The notes under the pieces are model-generated. The model was not told the origin of the DNA. It worked only from the letters and a program-made list of their open reading frames with translations, and ran no database searches. From Chrysopilus asiliformis (lineage: Eukaryota; Arthropoda; Insecta; Diptera; Rhagionidae), in NCBI GenBank assembly GCA_964034945.1, contig OZ035963.1, positions 42,121,090 through 42,185,089 on the forward strand: a stretch of DNA of 64,000 bases, written 5' to 3'. Below, piece by piece: positions 1 to 10,309 of this stretch (position 1 is its first letter; the number at the start of each line of letters is the position of its first letter). A program made the translations under genes and the position numbers.

Positions 1-1893
1 TGTTACCTGTTGATGTATAAGATAATAAATTTGTTTTAAGATAATAATCTTTAGGAATTTTATCCCTTCTACGATGATTAAACCTTCTCGATTATTGTTT
101 TAGAACAAATTATTGTTTTAAACTTTTTACTGGAACCCCTAAAATCCCGCACAGATAGGAAATTAGCGAAGTGAAAAACAAGAGCACAGACAACACGTGC
201 AAAATTCAACAACATTTTTCCTTTTCGGGGTATCCTTTTTTCTCGATGAAAATTCCGACGATCGCACACCGGCGATTAAAAGGGATCGTGGAAAACGATA
301 AAGAAGATCGTCAAAGATTTTCACTCAAAAAAAAATCCTTGAAAAAAAAATTATATTTTTTTTTTCACGGCAGCAATTAAAAATTTCGCTGGCTGCTTCT
401 ATGCCGATGTTTCAAACGAAAAAGGGCGATTTTTTCCCTTCAACCGATCGATCGCTGATCGATTTGCGTTGATCAAAACTGGTTTTCTATGCATCGTTCG
501 AAGTATCAAAAAGAACCAACACCAATTATAAAAATTAATTCGTGAAAAGGATTCCAAGGATTGAAAAATTCTAGATTCAAGCCTTCCTACAAAGTTCAAA
601 ACAATTTGCTCTATAACAGAATTAACAGTTACGTTAGTAAAAGTCGATTTCTATATATAGAACAAAATGAATTCTGTACCCCGTCCGCACCTGTTCCCTA
701 CATTTAAAATTAAATTATTCAATTTTGGAAATCAGGGCACGAATCATAGTCACGCATCTGCATCTTTTCATCGACACACCCGAATCGAGGCGATAGATTT
801 TTGCAATCATGATTATCGACGCGTGTTGTTTTCAGTTCAGTGCAGTGTTTTGATTGTCACATCTGTCAATATCTTTGCACTTTTACAAAACTTGTTTGAT
901 TTTGAGTAAAATAATAACCCTGAAAAATTTAAGAATAATTCGAAGGCAGCTTAGAGAAAAAAAACAATCCTCAACCTCAAAAAATACGCAAACCGCCTTT
1001 AATCAGTGCAGAGCAGACGTGGGCAAGAGAAAATAAAAACGGGCCAAACAGATACCAACAAGCCAAAATATACTTCAGAAAATCGAGTACACTGCGAGAA
1101 AATGTCTTTAAACTGACTACAAACGAACCTTTTTTTATTGCTTTCGAATTACATGAATTAGTTTTCTGCTCTGGTATAACATTAGCAGTGCATGTAGTTT
1201 TCTTTAGAAAGTCTTCTTTTAATTTTGTAAAAATCAATTTTCTGCTTTCACCATCAAAATCAAAATCGCTTTTGTGCTTGGCTACTTATTTTTTGATGTG
1301 GGAAAGCTTAAGAAAACAAACCAAGCACTGTACCAAGCAGGGATTTCTACAAAAACAATATCCTCCCCCATTGATCTTTAAAGTTTCTGTTATTATAGAA
1401 ACGCTTCATATTTGTTTCAGTGTATATGCGCAAATTACAAGCAACACCACCTACTGAGTGGAGTGCCTGATGGCGAATGACATGATGTGTTTTCGCTCAT
1501 CGCTGCGAAAGTATAGAGGTACAAGCACTGTATAAGCATGTTGGTGGAATTGGCCCAGTTGCGAATGAATTTGGCCCAGTTGCAAGTGTGTTATTTCGGT
1601 TTTCTCAAACTGGGCCAAATGGGCCAAAAAGACCACACTTTGCCCATGGCTGGTCCAGAGCTATTCGACGCGAAACATGACGTCGGTATTTGAGTGTCGA
1701 AATTTATCCGACTTGTCGATAACCATGATCGTCTTTCGAGCTGTAAGACTCGTTTATTCAGACTCGTCAGTCTTAAGGGAACAACAACAGAAAATGGAAC
1801 TTAGACATCTATTCAAAGTATACGATTAAACTGAATTGGACCGGTTAAGCAATGATGATTTTGCATTTCTTTTAAAGAAATTATAGGTTTTCC
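1..1893. other. No supported gene; AT-rich flank
   Basis: I see only short open frames (up to about 90 codons) with no recognisable domain, codon bias or splice context. Around 1545-1625 there is a small cluster of GGCCCAGTT/AACTGGGCC words, partly inverted. Nothing here shows clear transposon ends. It may be host intergenic DNA or old, decayed repeat. Confidence 0.5.
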
Positions 1894-2398
1894 CAGGGCT
1901 GTGGAGTCGGTAGCTCAACTTTCGACTCCGGCTCCTGAAATTTCAGAATATCTAAAAGGTCTAACTTTAACTCTAATTCCGACTCCTTCGGCTAAAAAAA
2001 TAAGTAAATCACCTGATTGATTTTTAGCAAAACATGAGGTTAGACCTAAACTACAGTGTGTTAAGAAAGTTTCGCACCATTACGAAAAAATCAACATTCA
2101 GAAAGTTTTTAATCATATTTCGATTTTTGAAAATTATAATAAAGAACGATGCACGATTTTGCCCATCTACACTAACTTTTGAACCCGTGTAGTTTTCACT
2201 TTGGTTGAATACTTTTTGGAAAGGGCACAGTCTCTAGTTTCATCCATATATGGCTTCAAGAGCCACCGAATTGCGAACTTTCTCGTGATTTTTCACAGAA
2301 ATCACTGCAGAAATGGAAGTTGTGCCCCTGGGTTAACTTTTGAACATACCGGGTTCCGGATTATATTATATGACAGATTTGGATATCAATCATTGTTT

Positions 2399-2886
2399 CT
2401 ACAAACCAAGGGTTAAATAAAAATCGTTTAAATGATGTGCTGGTTCTCGTATTCTTGGCTGATGACGTGCCCATCCCAGGTACCAAGCTACCGTCATTAC
2501 GTGACTACAGCAGCCAATTGTACGATTTCCCGATTTGCATGTACAACTATAGCCCGTAATTGAATTTTGACCCTGTGATCGAGAAATAAGGATGAATGAA
2601 ATTCTTTTTGATCTACCTGAAAATCGCGACTTAATTCGAGAGCAAATGAGAAGAGGATTTACACAATTTATGCCGCTATTAGCTAGAGCCTCTTCGGTTA
2701 GTGAATATGAAAAGAAAAGATTTAATAAGAAGTTTTCGCGGTCCATGTGGAAGTAAGAGGCTGCTAGACGCGGTTGATAAGAACCCGCCGAAAACAAATG
2801 TATGTCGTGCCCATCTAGCACTGGAAAATCCAATAAATCTGGATATACGGATCGCTGTAAAAATCTTCTTACCCCATTAAAACTTA
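2399..2886 (-). pseudogene. SWIM zinc-finger transposon protein, C-terminal part
   Basis: The frame encodes about 160 residues. Near its C-terminal end is a SWIM-type zinc finger, C-T-C then about nine residues then C-S-H (motif YSCTCKSGNRTIGCCSH), followed by MTVAWYLGWARH. This is the layout of the tail of a widespread insect transposon protein family; that family assignment is recognition, not a search. The preceding segment (VRRFLQRSVYPDLLDFPVLDG, GSYQPRLAASYFHMD) fits the same family. The open frame runs on into 2887-2998, but that part is LTR sequence and not the original gene. The true upstream coding sequence resumes at 17855-18000 in frame, once the LTR retrotransposon and one ATAC duplication are ignored. 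Confidence 0.7.
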
Positions 2887-2890
2887 ATAC
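2887..2890. repeat. Target-site duplication ATAC (left)
   Basis: ATAC directly precedes the 5' LTR (TGTAATGG...), and the same four bases follow the 3' LTR at 17851-17854. A 4-bp duplication is normal for Ty3/gypsy integrases. Confidence 0.85.
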
Positions 2891-3437
2891 TGTAATGGTA
2901 TCGAAATCGTAAATTAAAAACAAAATAAACAATCGATGACAAATTACGACATGACCATAAGTATGCATGCAATGGGTTACTCGTGCTGTGAACTTCATGA
3001 CTCAACATAAAGTCCACTCAATGCACAAGCATACGGTAGTCAGGTGCATTCAAATCGAAGATGAAATTTGATTCGGATGACACAATTGACGATTTGATCA
3101 TTTATGATTTCGAACCTAAGACAACAAAGTGCACCGTGAGAAAGAGTTTATTTAACGTTTAAGAAAGTAATTATGTATTTTAGATTTAGGGCACTTATAG
3201 AATTATGTGCAACATTGTAAATAAGAAAGCGGCGCCTATAAAAGCCGTATTAGCTCTAGGAAGAATTCAGAATAAAACACACGCTTGATTTGAGCTGTTC
3301 GTTTTATATTCTCAATATTCTGGCAGTCCTTTTGAACGCCTATTAAATTGCTGACTCCTCCATCAGCAGGTTAAACTAAATAACGGAGCTATAGGCAACA
3401 TCATTGAACTTGGTTAGTTTGAACATCTTTTATTACA
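2891..3437 (+). repeat. 5' LTR of mdg1/412-like element
   Basis: 547 bp, TGTAATGG to ATTACA. GCGCCTATAAAAGCC (3232-3246) contains a TATA-like box, and AATAAAACACAC (3272-3283) holds a polyadenylation signal, so promoter and R region probably lie here. It matches the 3' LTR closely apart from a 251-bp MITE in the latter, a short indel near 3133-3145, and scattered substitutions. Confidence 0.9.
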
Positions 3438-3847
3438 TGGCGATCCTGCGGACGATCCAACCACGCGAAATGGACTGGAATGTTCTTTGCAACGATGAAG
3501 ACTTTCCCCGCGGCCAAAAGCTGATCACCAAAATGATTTTACTGGTGGCCGGTGCGAAAGACGAGGAATTCAATGTAGTTGAGGTGCAAACAGATAAAGA
3601 CTCGGAAATAAAAATTCCAATTGCCGTGTTGAAACCGGGTGAAACAAGATCCGTTAATCCCGACATCGAATTCTACGTTCACATCCTTGGGACAAATATA
3701 AAGGACGAAGTCGAAGTTGTCGATATGGGCGAAGACACCGACGAAGAGGACGAAGGCGAAGAGGATAAGGACGAAGGACAGCCAAAGAAGAAACCAAAAT
3801 GGAAAAATAACACAGATGCCAAAGGAGCTAAAAATAATAAAAAGTAA
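3437..3847 (+). CDS. Nlp: Nucleoplasmin-like (Nlp) coding sequence captured in an LTR retrotransposon
   Basis: Nucleoplasmins are pentameric histone chaperones that bind H2A-H2B in the nucleus. From about codon 12 the frame (136 codons from the ATG at 3437) matches the nucleoplasmin core: RGQKLITKMILLVAGA, EFNVVEVQTDKDSE, IPIAVLKPGETRSVNPDIEF, then NIKDEVEVVDM, an acidic tract (about residues 98-113) and a basic Lys-rich tail. Compared with typical fly Nlp, the N-terminal strand is replaced by MAILRTIQPRE-like sequence, and roughly 14-15 residues after EFY are missing in frame, removing a core strand. The copy has no introns and is followed by A-rich sequence (3880-3915), so it is cDNA-derived. 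The ATG uses the last LTR base plus the first two bases of the primer-binding site. Whether it is translated is unknown. Confidence 0.85.
   Translation: MAILRTIQPREMDWNVLCNDEDFPRGQKLITKMILLVAGAKDEEFNVVEVQTDKDSEIKIPIAVLKPGETRSVNPDIEFYVHILGTNIKDEVEVVDMGEDTDEEDEGEEDKDEGQPKKKPKWKNNTDAKGAKNNKK
3438..3454 (+). other. Primer-binding site candidate
   Basis: TGGCGATCCTGCGGACG abuts the LTR. The leading TGG pairs with a tRNA CCA end, and 412/mdg1-type elements commonly prime from tRNA-Arg. The exact tRNA was not verified. Confidence 0.6.
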
Positions 3848-3938
3848 AAATCCAAACAGCACCGAATTAAAAAATTAATTTAACAAAAAAAAAATAAAAA
3901 AAAAAAAAATAAAAATAATTAATATTATTATTATTATA
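3848..3938 (+). other. Nlp 3' end and degenerate poly(A) tract
   Basis: After the stop codon a short AT-rich stretch leads into long A runs (about 3882-3915) broken by T. This fits a retrocopied mRNA tail and is one reason to call the Nlp copy cDNA-derived. A duplication marking LINE-type insertion could not be recognised because MITE sequence begins at 3941. Confidence 0.55.
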
Positions 3939-3940
3939 TA

Positions 3941-4277
3941 CATTGAAACCTCGATACTGTATACCGATATCAAACCGGGGTAGTATACAGTATCGAGGGG
4001 TATACAATATCGAGGGGTATTATAAGAGAAGAAAATATTGTCATGGTTTTAATTATAAAAAACAGAGAATACATTTTTAATGTTTTACTCATTTATACAT
4101 TTAATTTTATTTAAAATTTAATTTTACAGTTATTTAGCAAAGTAAGAAGTTATGGTTTGTTTCTTAAGAAGTTTCTGCTGTTTCGCCCCCATTGCCTTCT
4201 CCTGACACTTTCTCTGTGGGGTATACACTATTGAGGGGTATACAGTACTGAGGGTATACGGTATCGAGGTTTCAATG
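3941..4277. mobile_element. pogo/Tigger-type MITE
   Basis: 337 bp with inverted ends CATTGAAACCTCGATACTGT / ...GTATCGAGGTTTCAATG, flanked by TA on both sides (3939-3940, 4278-4279). Several copies of GGGGTATACAGTATCGAGG lie inside both ends. No coding sequence. Ends reading 'TTGAAACCTCGATA' are typical of pogo/Tigger non-autonomous elements. Confidence 0.8.
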
Positions 4278-4528
4278 TAATTACAAACAAAAAAAAATTA
4301 TTTCTGAGATGTTATTTAAAATAAGAATTATTTACAACAAAACAAAATATATAATTGAATGAAATACAAAATAAAAAAAAAATGAATTTAAAAAAAAATG
4401 AATATAAAAAAAAATTAATATTAATGAATTGATTTAAATTTATAAAAGAAACGAAAGCAAATAAAAGAAACAAGTCAAATATATTCCATATGTATACAAA
4501 ATGTAGTTTTCAAAAGTAAAGTGAAAAC
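4278..4528. other. AT-rich spacer
   Basis: A- and T-run-rich DNA between the MITE and the first GACAGACGG repeat. I see no gene or clear repeat ends. Confidence 0.4.
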
Positions 4529-5117
4529 ATAACAAAAGCTACAATTGCCAATCTGGCAATTATTGAAAACCCGTATGGTGATTTAAGTCAATGGCGAACA
4601 GTTTTATCAAAATTCCACTATGAAGTCAACTTTCCAATAAGATTTTTTGAAATTTGTTCCAATCGGATTTTGATGTATGGGAGTTTTATGTAGAATAATA
4701 TCCTGAATAACTTTTGTTCTTGGATTTTTTTGATAAGATGCACCGTTTTTGAGATATTCGCAAAAATCGTTTTCGTTCGTATGGGGGGTACCATTTTTGC
4801 TCATTAACGAACTTAGCCTCGCATTTTACGAAAAACGGACCTGTGCAAAATTTCAAGTCTGTAGCTCAATCCGTGCGCCCGCAGTCCGCGCCACAGACAG
4901 ACAGACGGACGGACGGACAGACGGACGGACAGACGGACGGACGGACAGACGGACGGACGGACAGACGGACGGACAGACGGACGGACATGCTAAATTCAAC
5001 TTTTTTCATTATTCTAAACACACTGGTGTAATTAATTTTTTTGTGTGATGACGGGATCTTGGCGTTACAAACGGTAAGGCAAAGTTAATATACCCTTTGG
5101 TTTCACCATACGGGTAT
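4529..5117 (+). repeat. GACAGACGG dispersed repeat, copy 1
   Basis: This and ten further copies or fragments share one consensus: ATAACAAAAGCTATAATTGCC at the left, CGTATGGTGAT about 45 bp in, a 350-bp body (GATAAGATGCACCGTTTTTG, TTCGTTCGTATGGGG), a variable minisatellite of GACA/GACG units, then CATACGGGTAT at the right. The subterminal words CCGTATGGTGA and TCACCATACGG are inverted relative to each other. There is no conserved open frame; apparent Thr-Asp-Gly-Arg repeat proteins come from the minisatellite. Minisatellite here: about 4894-4987. Confidence 0.85.
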
Positions 5118-5612
5118 AAAAATGAAAAGAAATCATGTAAAAACAAGAAAACAATTTGAAAATCGAATATTAAAATGTAAAATAAATATCCGCTAAAATT
5201 TGAGATAAAATCAAAAAGCTGAAGAAAAGTAAAAAAAAACTTGTAAAAAAAATGTAAAAACATTTTTATTTTCATAAAAAAAAAAAAAAACAAAAATAAA
5301 CTTTCATAATCTAGATGGATGGATTCCAAATATTATTAGACAATATAAAAAAAAGCAGTCATTGGGACTGCCGACAGAAGTGATAACCTTAAACTATGAA
5401 ATAACAGAATTTTTTTGGATTTTGAAATTATTTGTAGTATCAAAAATTAATATTTCATAATTTGTAAATTAAAATCATTAACATTAGTCTGGTTTTCATA
5501 TCTATCGCCACTCCGAGCAAGAATTACATATATACATTAGCTGTTTTTTTTAATGATCCATATGGATCTGTTATCCGGATCATTAAATAAAAAAAATAAA
5601 AATTTTTTTTTT
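5118..5612. other. AT-rich stretch without a recognised gene
   Basis: Long A and T runs. The phrase GCAGTCATTGGGACTGCCGACAGAAGTG (about 5355-5382) recurs in similar form in the big inverted repeat (near 29181 and 30969), so this may be old repeat material. A short inverse pair, AATGATCC...GGATCATT, lies at 5552-5585. Confidence 0.4.
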
Positions 5613-6978
5613 AAAAAAAAGCTTTTATTAAAAAAGAATGCACTAAAAAGAAAAAAAAATTTTGGATGCTGTGTATCACAAATATAAAAGCTTTTTAAAA
5701 GCGAGATAAATTTTTTTAATTTTTTTTTTGTTCTTTTTAGTTTTCGAATATATATCCTTACATTTGAGATGTCCTTACAGGCTTTTTAACTTGAGAATCG
5801 TATTCAGCGAACCCCAAAACCCGCAGAATAGATTTTTTTCCGGAAAATTTGGAGAAAAGGATAATCACCGTATCCTTACAGGACCTTCCGTTATCCGTAC
5901 AAGGACGAAGTAGTGAAAATATTGTATTGTCATCGGACTTATATAAGTGTGCAAAATTTCAAGTCAATCGGACAAGTGGAAGGGGGTCAAAAGTGGGTTT
6001 CAAGATTTGATCTGACAGACAAACAGACACGAAAGCAAGCTAAACAGTGTTGTTCCTCTACGCGTAGACTTTAATTGTCTACACTTTAGTGTAGACAATA
6101 GCGTAGACAATCGATTTGGGGTAGACAATGTAGACATTGGCGTAGACAATGTCGACTTTGCGTAGACAATGTAGACTTTCTCATATCTGTCAAAACAAAA
6201 TTATCAGTGAGCCATATATTGTCAAAGCCGAAATCGACTGACCTTTGATAGGTCTAAAAAACTACACCATATTTATTATTCTTGGCGAATAAATGATAAT
6301 TTATATTACGAAGAAGACAATGATTCTGATTAAGATTGATTTATGTACAATACATATAAGCGCAAAAATAAATTCTTGAATTAGTTTTGGTAGTTTTTTT
6401 TTAATATTTTTTTCTATACTCCACTAGGGGTATTTGATTTACTTTATTTGATTTGAATTACTTCCGTATAGATTTCCGTCTATCTGTAAATACGACAACT
6501 GTCAACGGAATTAAGCTAAAGACTAGTAACAAACGTGTTTTTCGAAATAAATAAACAGATATTCTTAGATGAGCAAAGCCATCCCATACAAATGAATCAG
6601 TTTTTTTAAATAATCGATTCGTTATATTGAAAAATGTGTGAAGCAAAAAGATTTTAGAATTCAATGTGATTTCAATTGCAAAAATTAAAAAAAAGCCGCT
6701 TAGATTGCATGAAAAGAATTAGAATTGCCACTAAAGTTTGCTCCGAAGTTCTCATGCACAGCATTTGACGATTGCTTCCTGGAAATTGTGCTTTATTATG
6801 TTAAAATTATTTAAGAAAATGAGATTTTTTAACTAAATCACCTATCCTTGATTATCTACATTGTCTACGCGTAGAGAATAGACCATTGTCTACAGTAATA
6901 GTCTACGCGTAGACAATGGTGTAGTCTACATCACGTAGACTACGCGGCACAACACTGAAGCTAAATAAAAGCTTTTAA
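5613..6978. mobile_element. AAGCTTTTATT-ended repeat element, copy A (interrupted)
   Basis: It opens AAAAAAAGCTTTTATTAAAA and closes CTAAATAAAAGCTTTTA, an inverted pair of ends. Inside are GCGACCCC-like text, one unit of the 'GGAGAAAAGGATAATCAC...TTACAGGACCTTCCGTTATCC' sequence, and GACAGACAAACAGACACG. The homologous copy at 9991-11085 has five units of that repeat and a large hairpin. A hAT MITE (6045-6957) splits this copy near its right end. Confidence 0.65.
6045..6957. mobile_element. hAT-type MITE with GTAGACAATG subterminal repeats
   Basis: 913 bp. Ends CAGTGTTGTTCC... and ...GGCACAACACTG are inverted, and an exact 8-bp duplication AAGCTAAA flanks them (6037-6044, 6958-6965), as expected for hAT. 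Both ends are crowded with CGTAGACAAT/GTCTACGCG words (6059-6180, 6858-6945), likely transposase-binding repeats. No coding sequence is recognisable. Confidence 0.85.
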
Positions 6979-7384
6979 TGATGTAACAATACATGCTTGA
7001 TTTAAACTGTAAATTGTTAACTTTGTCCCAGAGCAAAAATTTCACGCTAATATGTTTTTTGTCTCTCCTGAAAAATTTGAAAAAGTGGAGATGACCGCTT
7101 TTTGCACCGAGGTCTTCATTATCATTATCGAAAAAACCATAACAGAAAGCTTTGGAAGTTGAGGTGCTTTCTTTAAAAGTTTTCCAATGTGGAAGTTGCA
7201 GCTTAAAGCTTTGGAAGTTGAAAGGTTTTCCAATGTGGAAAGCGTCACGTTTTGATGGTGACGCCAAACCATAAGTTTTTACCCATCCAAAATTCGCCCA
7301 ACGCGCCTAAAGAAGTTATCACTTCAAAAAAAAAAACCCCCCGAATAGGAAATTTTAAACTGAAACGCTAAGTGAAAAATTATC
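6979..7384. other. Unassigned retrotransposon leader or inserted DNA
   Basis: The words CTTTGGAAGTTGA and TTTTCCAATGTGGAA are repeated at 7140-7245. The phrase CCCATCCAAAATTCGCCCAACGCGCCTAAAGAAGT (7281-7317) recurs in the large palindrome near 30068. No domain is visible. Confidence 0.4.
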
Positions 7385-8329
7385 ATTAGCAAAAGAAATT
7401 ATAAAAAGTTTTGATAAATTTATAACAGAAAGCAATACATCAGCTTCACTTACACTGATAGTGAAGAAAAAGATAACACTGTGGAAGAAAATAACATCCA
7501 ACGAAAAGGAAAACTTACAAATAAAATGGGAAATTTCATTACGGAAACGGCAATCAAACCCATCCCTAATTTTAATGGACATTTCTCAGAATAAGTATGA
7601 AGTTATAGAAAACTATCCTATTCCTAAAAATGCTGACGAAGTCAGAAGATTTGTTGCACTCTGCAATTACTACAGACGTTTTATTAAAGATTTCGCAAAA
7701 ATTGCAAAAGATCTGAACGATCTCCTAAAGAAGAATCATACTTTCAACTGGACTGACGAATGTCAAAAAGCCTTCGAATTAAAAGCAGAAATTGATAAGC
7801 CCAGAGATATTACAATATCCAGATTTTACAAAACCTTTCATTGTAACCACTGACGCTTCAAACTATGCTTTAGGCGCAATTCTATCACAAGGTGAAATAG
7901 GTTCTGACTTACCAATATCTTATGCCAGCAAATCATTGCAAAAGCATGATCTTAATAAATCAGTAATTGAAAAAGAACTTTTAGCTATACATTGGGGAAT
8001 CAACTTTTTCAGACCATATCTTTATGGAAAAAGATTTATTGTGGTAACTGACCACAGACCCCTTGTTTCATTATTCTCACACAAAAATCCATCATCGAAA
8101 CTAACAAGGATTCGTTTAGAATTATCAGAATATGATTTTGAAATTGTCTATAAAAAGGGTAAAATAAATACAAACGCAGACACACTATCACGCATACTGA
8201 TAAATTCAGAAACATTGAAAAAACTAATTCCTGAAACAGATGAAAATTCACCGAAAAAACTGTTCGCAATTACAAGGAGCATGAAGAATAAAAACGAAAA
8301 TATAAGGAGCATGAATAAGAAAAATAAAC
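7385..8329 (+). pseudogene. mdg1/412-like pol: gag remnant joined to reverse transcriptase thumb and RNase H
   Basis: The first about 200 bp read weakly like the start of a gag protein. From about 7594 the sequence is the thumb end of a Ty3/gypsy reverse transcriptase (PKNADEVRRFVALCNYYRRF), then RNase H (TTDASNYALGAILSQ with catalytic Asp, EKELLAIHWG, VVTDHRPLVSLFS, ADTLSRI). A frameshift lies near 7790-7810. The direct change from gag-like to RT-thumb sequence means protease and the RT fingers and palm, including the catalytic YxDD, are deleted. It ends where a GACAGACGG repeat was inserted. Confidence 0.8.
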
Positions 8330-8917
8330 ATAACAAAAGCTATAATTGCCAATCTGGCAATCATTCGTATCAAAATTCGAACATTGTACCAAAATTCCAC
8401 TTTGAAGTCAAACTTTCCAATAAGATTTTTTAAAATTTATTCCAATCGGATTTTGATGTATGGGAGTTTTATGTAGAATCATATCCTAAATAACTTTTGT
8501 TCTTGGACTTTTTTGATAAGATGCACCGTTTTCGAGATATTCACAAAAAACGATTTCGTTCGTATGGGGGGTACCCCCCCTAATGGTCCATTTTTGCCCA
8601 TTAACGAACTTAGCCTCGCATTTTACGAAAAACGGACCTGTGCCAAATTTCAAGTCTGTAGCTCAATCCGTGCGGCCGCGTCCGCGCCACAGACAGACGG
8701 ACGGACAGACAGACGGACGGACAGACAGACGGACGGACAGACAGACGGACGGACAGACAGACGGACGGACAGACAGACGGACGGACATGCTAAATTCAAC
8801 TTTTTTTATCATTTTAAACACACTGGTGTAATTCATTTTTTTGTGCGATGACGGGATCTTGGCGTTACAAACGGTAAGGCAAAGTTAATATACCCTTTGG
8901 TTTCACCATACGGGTAT
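8330..8917 (+). repeat. GACAGACGG dispersed repeat, copy 2
   Basis: Full-length copy inserted in the pol coding region. The minisatellite (8691-8787) is a regular GACAGACAGACGGACG array. An A-rich sequence resembling AATAAA(C/G) flanks both sides. Confidence 0.85.
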
Positions 8918-9289
8918 AATAAAGAGTGTGAAGAACCAGCGAAGCCTGATCAACTTCATATTTGGGACTGCACATCTATATCTGACGTCAAAAATGTAAT
9001 GAAATTAAGATTTAATGTCGACAAATAGGAAAAAATAAACGTACGTATAATGAAAGATGAAGTAATAGTAACTTACAGTGATAATCCTGCAAAACTAGTT
9101 TTGACTATGGAGAAACTGCAAGACTTGATGATAAAAAAGAGTATAAAAGAACTAGCGCTAGAAGAAAATGATAAAATATTCGAATATATTGAAAAAGAAA
9201 GATTTAAATATGAATTTTATATGCTGAAGCAAAAGAATATGAAGAAATTGAATATAATGATATATAAAGCTCCGATACAAATAAAAAAC
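8918..9289 (+). pseudogene. mdg1/412-like pol linker between RNase H and integrase
   Basis: Acidic, Lys-rich coding text (for example PAKPDQLHIWDC, NVMKLRFNVD) typical of the connection region of 412/mdg1 pol. A stop codon occurs near 9027. It is bounded on both sides by GACAGACGG repeats. Confidence 0.55.
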
Positions 9290-9868
9290 ATAACAAAAGC
9301 TATAATTGCCAATCTGGCAATCATTGGAGACCCGTATGGTGATATTCGTATCAAAATTCGAACAGTTGTACCAAAATTCCACTTTGAAGTCAAACTTTCC
9401 AATAAGAATTTTTAAAATTGGTTCCAATCGGATTTTGATGTATAGGAGTTTTATGTAGAATCATATCCTAAATAACTTTTGTTCTTGGACTTTTTTTATA
9501 AGATGCACCGTTTTTGAGATATTCGCAAAAACCGTTTTCGTTCGTATGGGGGGTACCCCCCCTAATGGTCCATTTTTGCCCATTAACGAACTTAGCCTTG
9601 CATTTTACGAAAAACGAATCTGCGCAAAATTTCAAGTCTCTAGCTCAATCCGTGCGCCCGCAATCCGCGCCACAGACAGACGGACAGACAGACAGACGGA
9701 CAGACAGACGGACAGACAGACGGACAGACGGACGGACATGCTAAATTCAACTTTTTTCATCATTCTAAACACACTGGTGTAATTCATTTTTTTGTGCGAT
9801 GACGGGATCTTGGCGTTACAAACGGTAAGGCAAAGTTAATATACCCTTTGGTTTTACCATACGGGTAT
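9290..9868 (+). repeat. GACAGACGG dispersed repeat, copy 3
   Basis: Full-length copy with minisatellite at 9676-9737. The flanks read AAAAAAC on both sides (ending 9289; starting about 9869), the clearest hint of an A-rich target duplication in this family. Confidence 0.85.
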
Positions 9869-9990
9869 AAAAAAACAAAGACGAACAGATAGAATTGATA
9901 AAGAATTTTCACATAACACTACACGGAGGACACACAGGAATTAAAAGAACGATATTAAAATTAAAACAACGATATATTTGGAAAAACATG
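9869..9990 (+). pseudogene. Integrase N-terminal zinc-binding segment (mdg1/412-like)
   Basis: Encodes the HxH half of the integrase HHCC finger (TLHGGHTGIKRTILKLKQRY). The CxxC half lies across the next insertion at about 11101-11115 (NNCTLC). The frame resumes if 9991-11085 is ignored. Confidence 0.7.
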
Positions 9991-10011
9991 AGAAAAAAAA
10001 AAAAATTTTTA

Positions 10012-10237
10012 AAAAAAAGCTTTTATTAAAAAAGAATGCACTAAAAAGAAAAAAATAATTTTCTGGACGCTGTGTATCACAAATATAAAAGCTTTTTAAA
10101 AGCGAGATAAATTTTTATTTTATTGTTTTATGCTTTATCTCGCTTTTTAAAAGCTTTTATATTTGTGATACACAGCGTCCAGAAAATTATTTTTTTCTTT
10201 TTAGTGCATTCTTTTTTAATAAAAGCTTTTTTTTAAA
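10012..10237. repeat. Long hairpin within element B
   Basis: About 100-bp arms (AAGCTTTTATTAAAAAAGAATGC... and its reverse complement) separated by about 25 bp near 10112-10137. The arms look nearly perfect. Copy A has only the left arm. Confidence 0.8.
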
Positions 10238-10309
10238 AATTTTTTTTAATTTTTTTTATTTTGTTCTTTTTAGTCTTCGAATATATATCCTTACATCTGA
10301 GATGTCCCT

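Noticed and set aside
1545..1625. Possible regulatory cluster of GGCCCAGTT words
   Set aside because: Only three or four copies, no spacing rule and no adjacent gene.
2887..2998. Extension of the SWIM frame to an ATG at 2998
   Set aside because: That part is LTR sequence, present identically at the other LTR; the true upstream coding sequence is at 17855-18000.
3404..3436. Upstream start of the Nlp frame within the LTR
   Set aside because: There is no ATG there, only a TTG; the first ATG in frame is at 3437.
4749..5048. Open frames encoding Thr-Asp-Gly-Arg repeats (also at 8513-8851, 9514-9782, 21033-21263, 28810-29143)
   Set aside because: These are translations of the GACAGACGG minisatellite. 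The frame shifts freely between copies and the flanking residues follow repeat sequence, not protein conservation.
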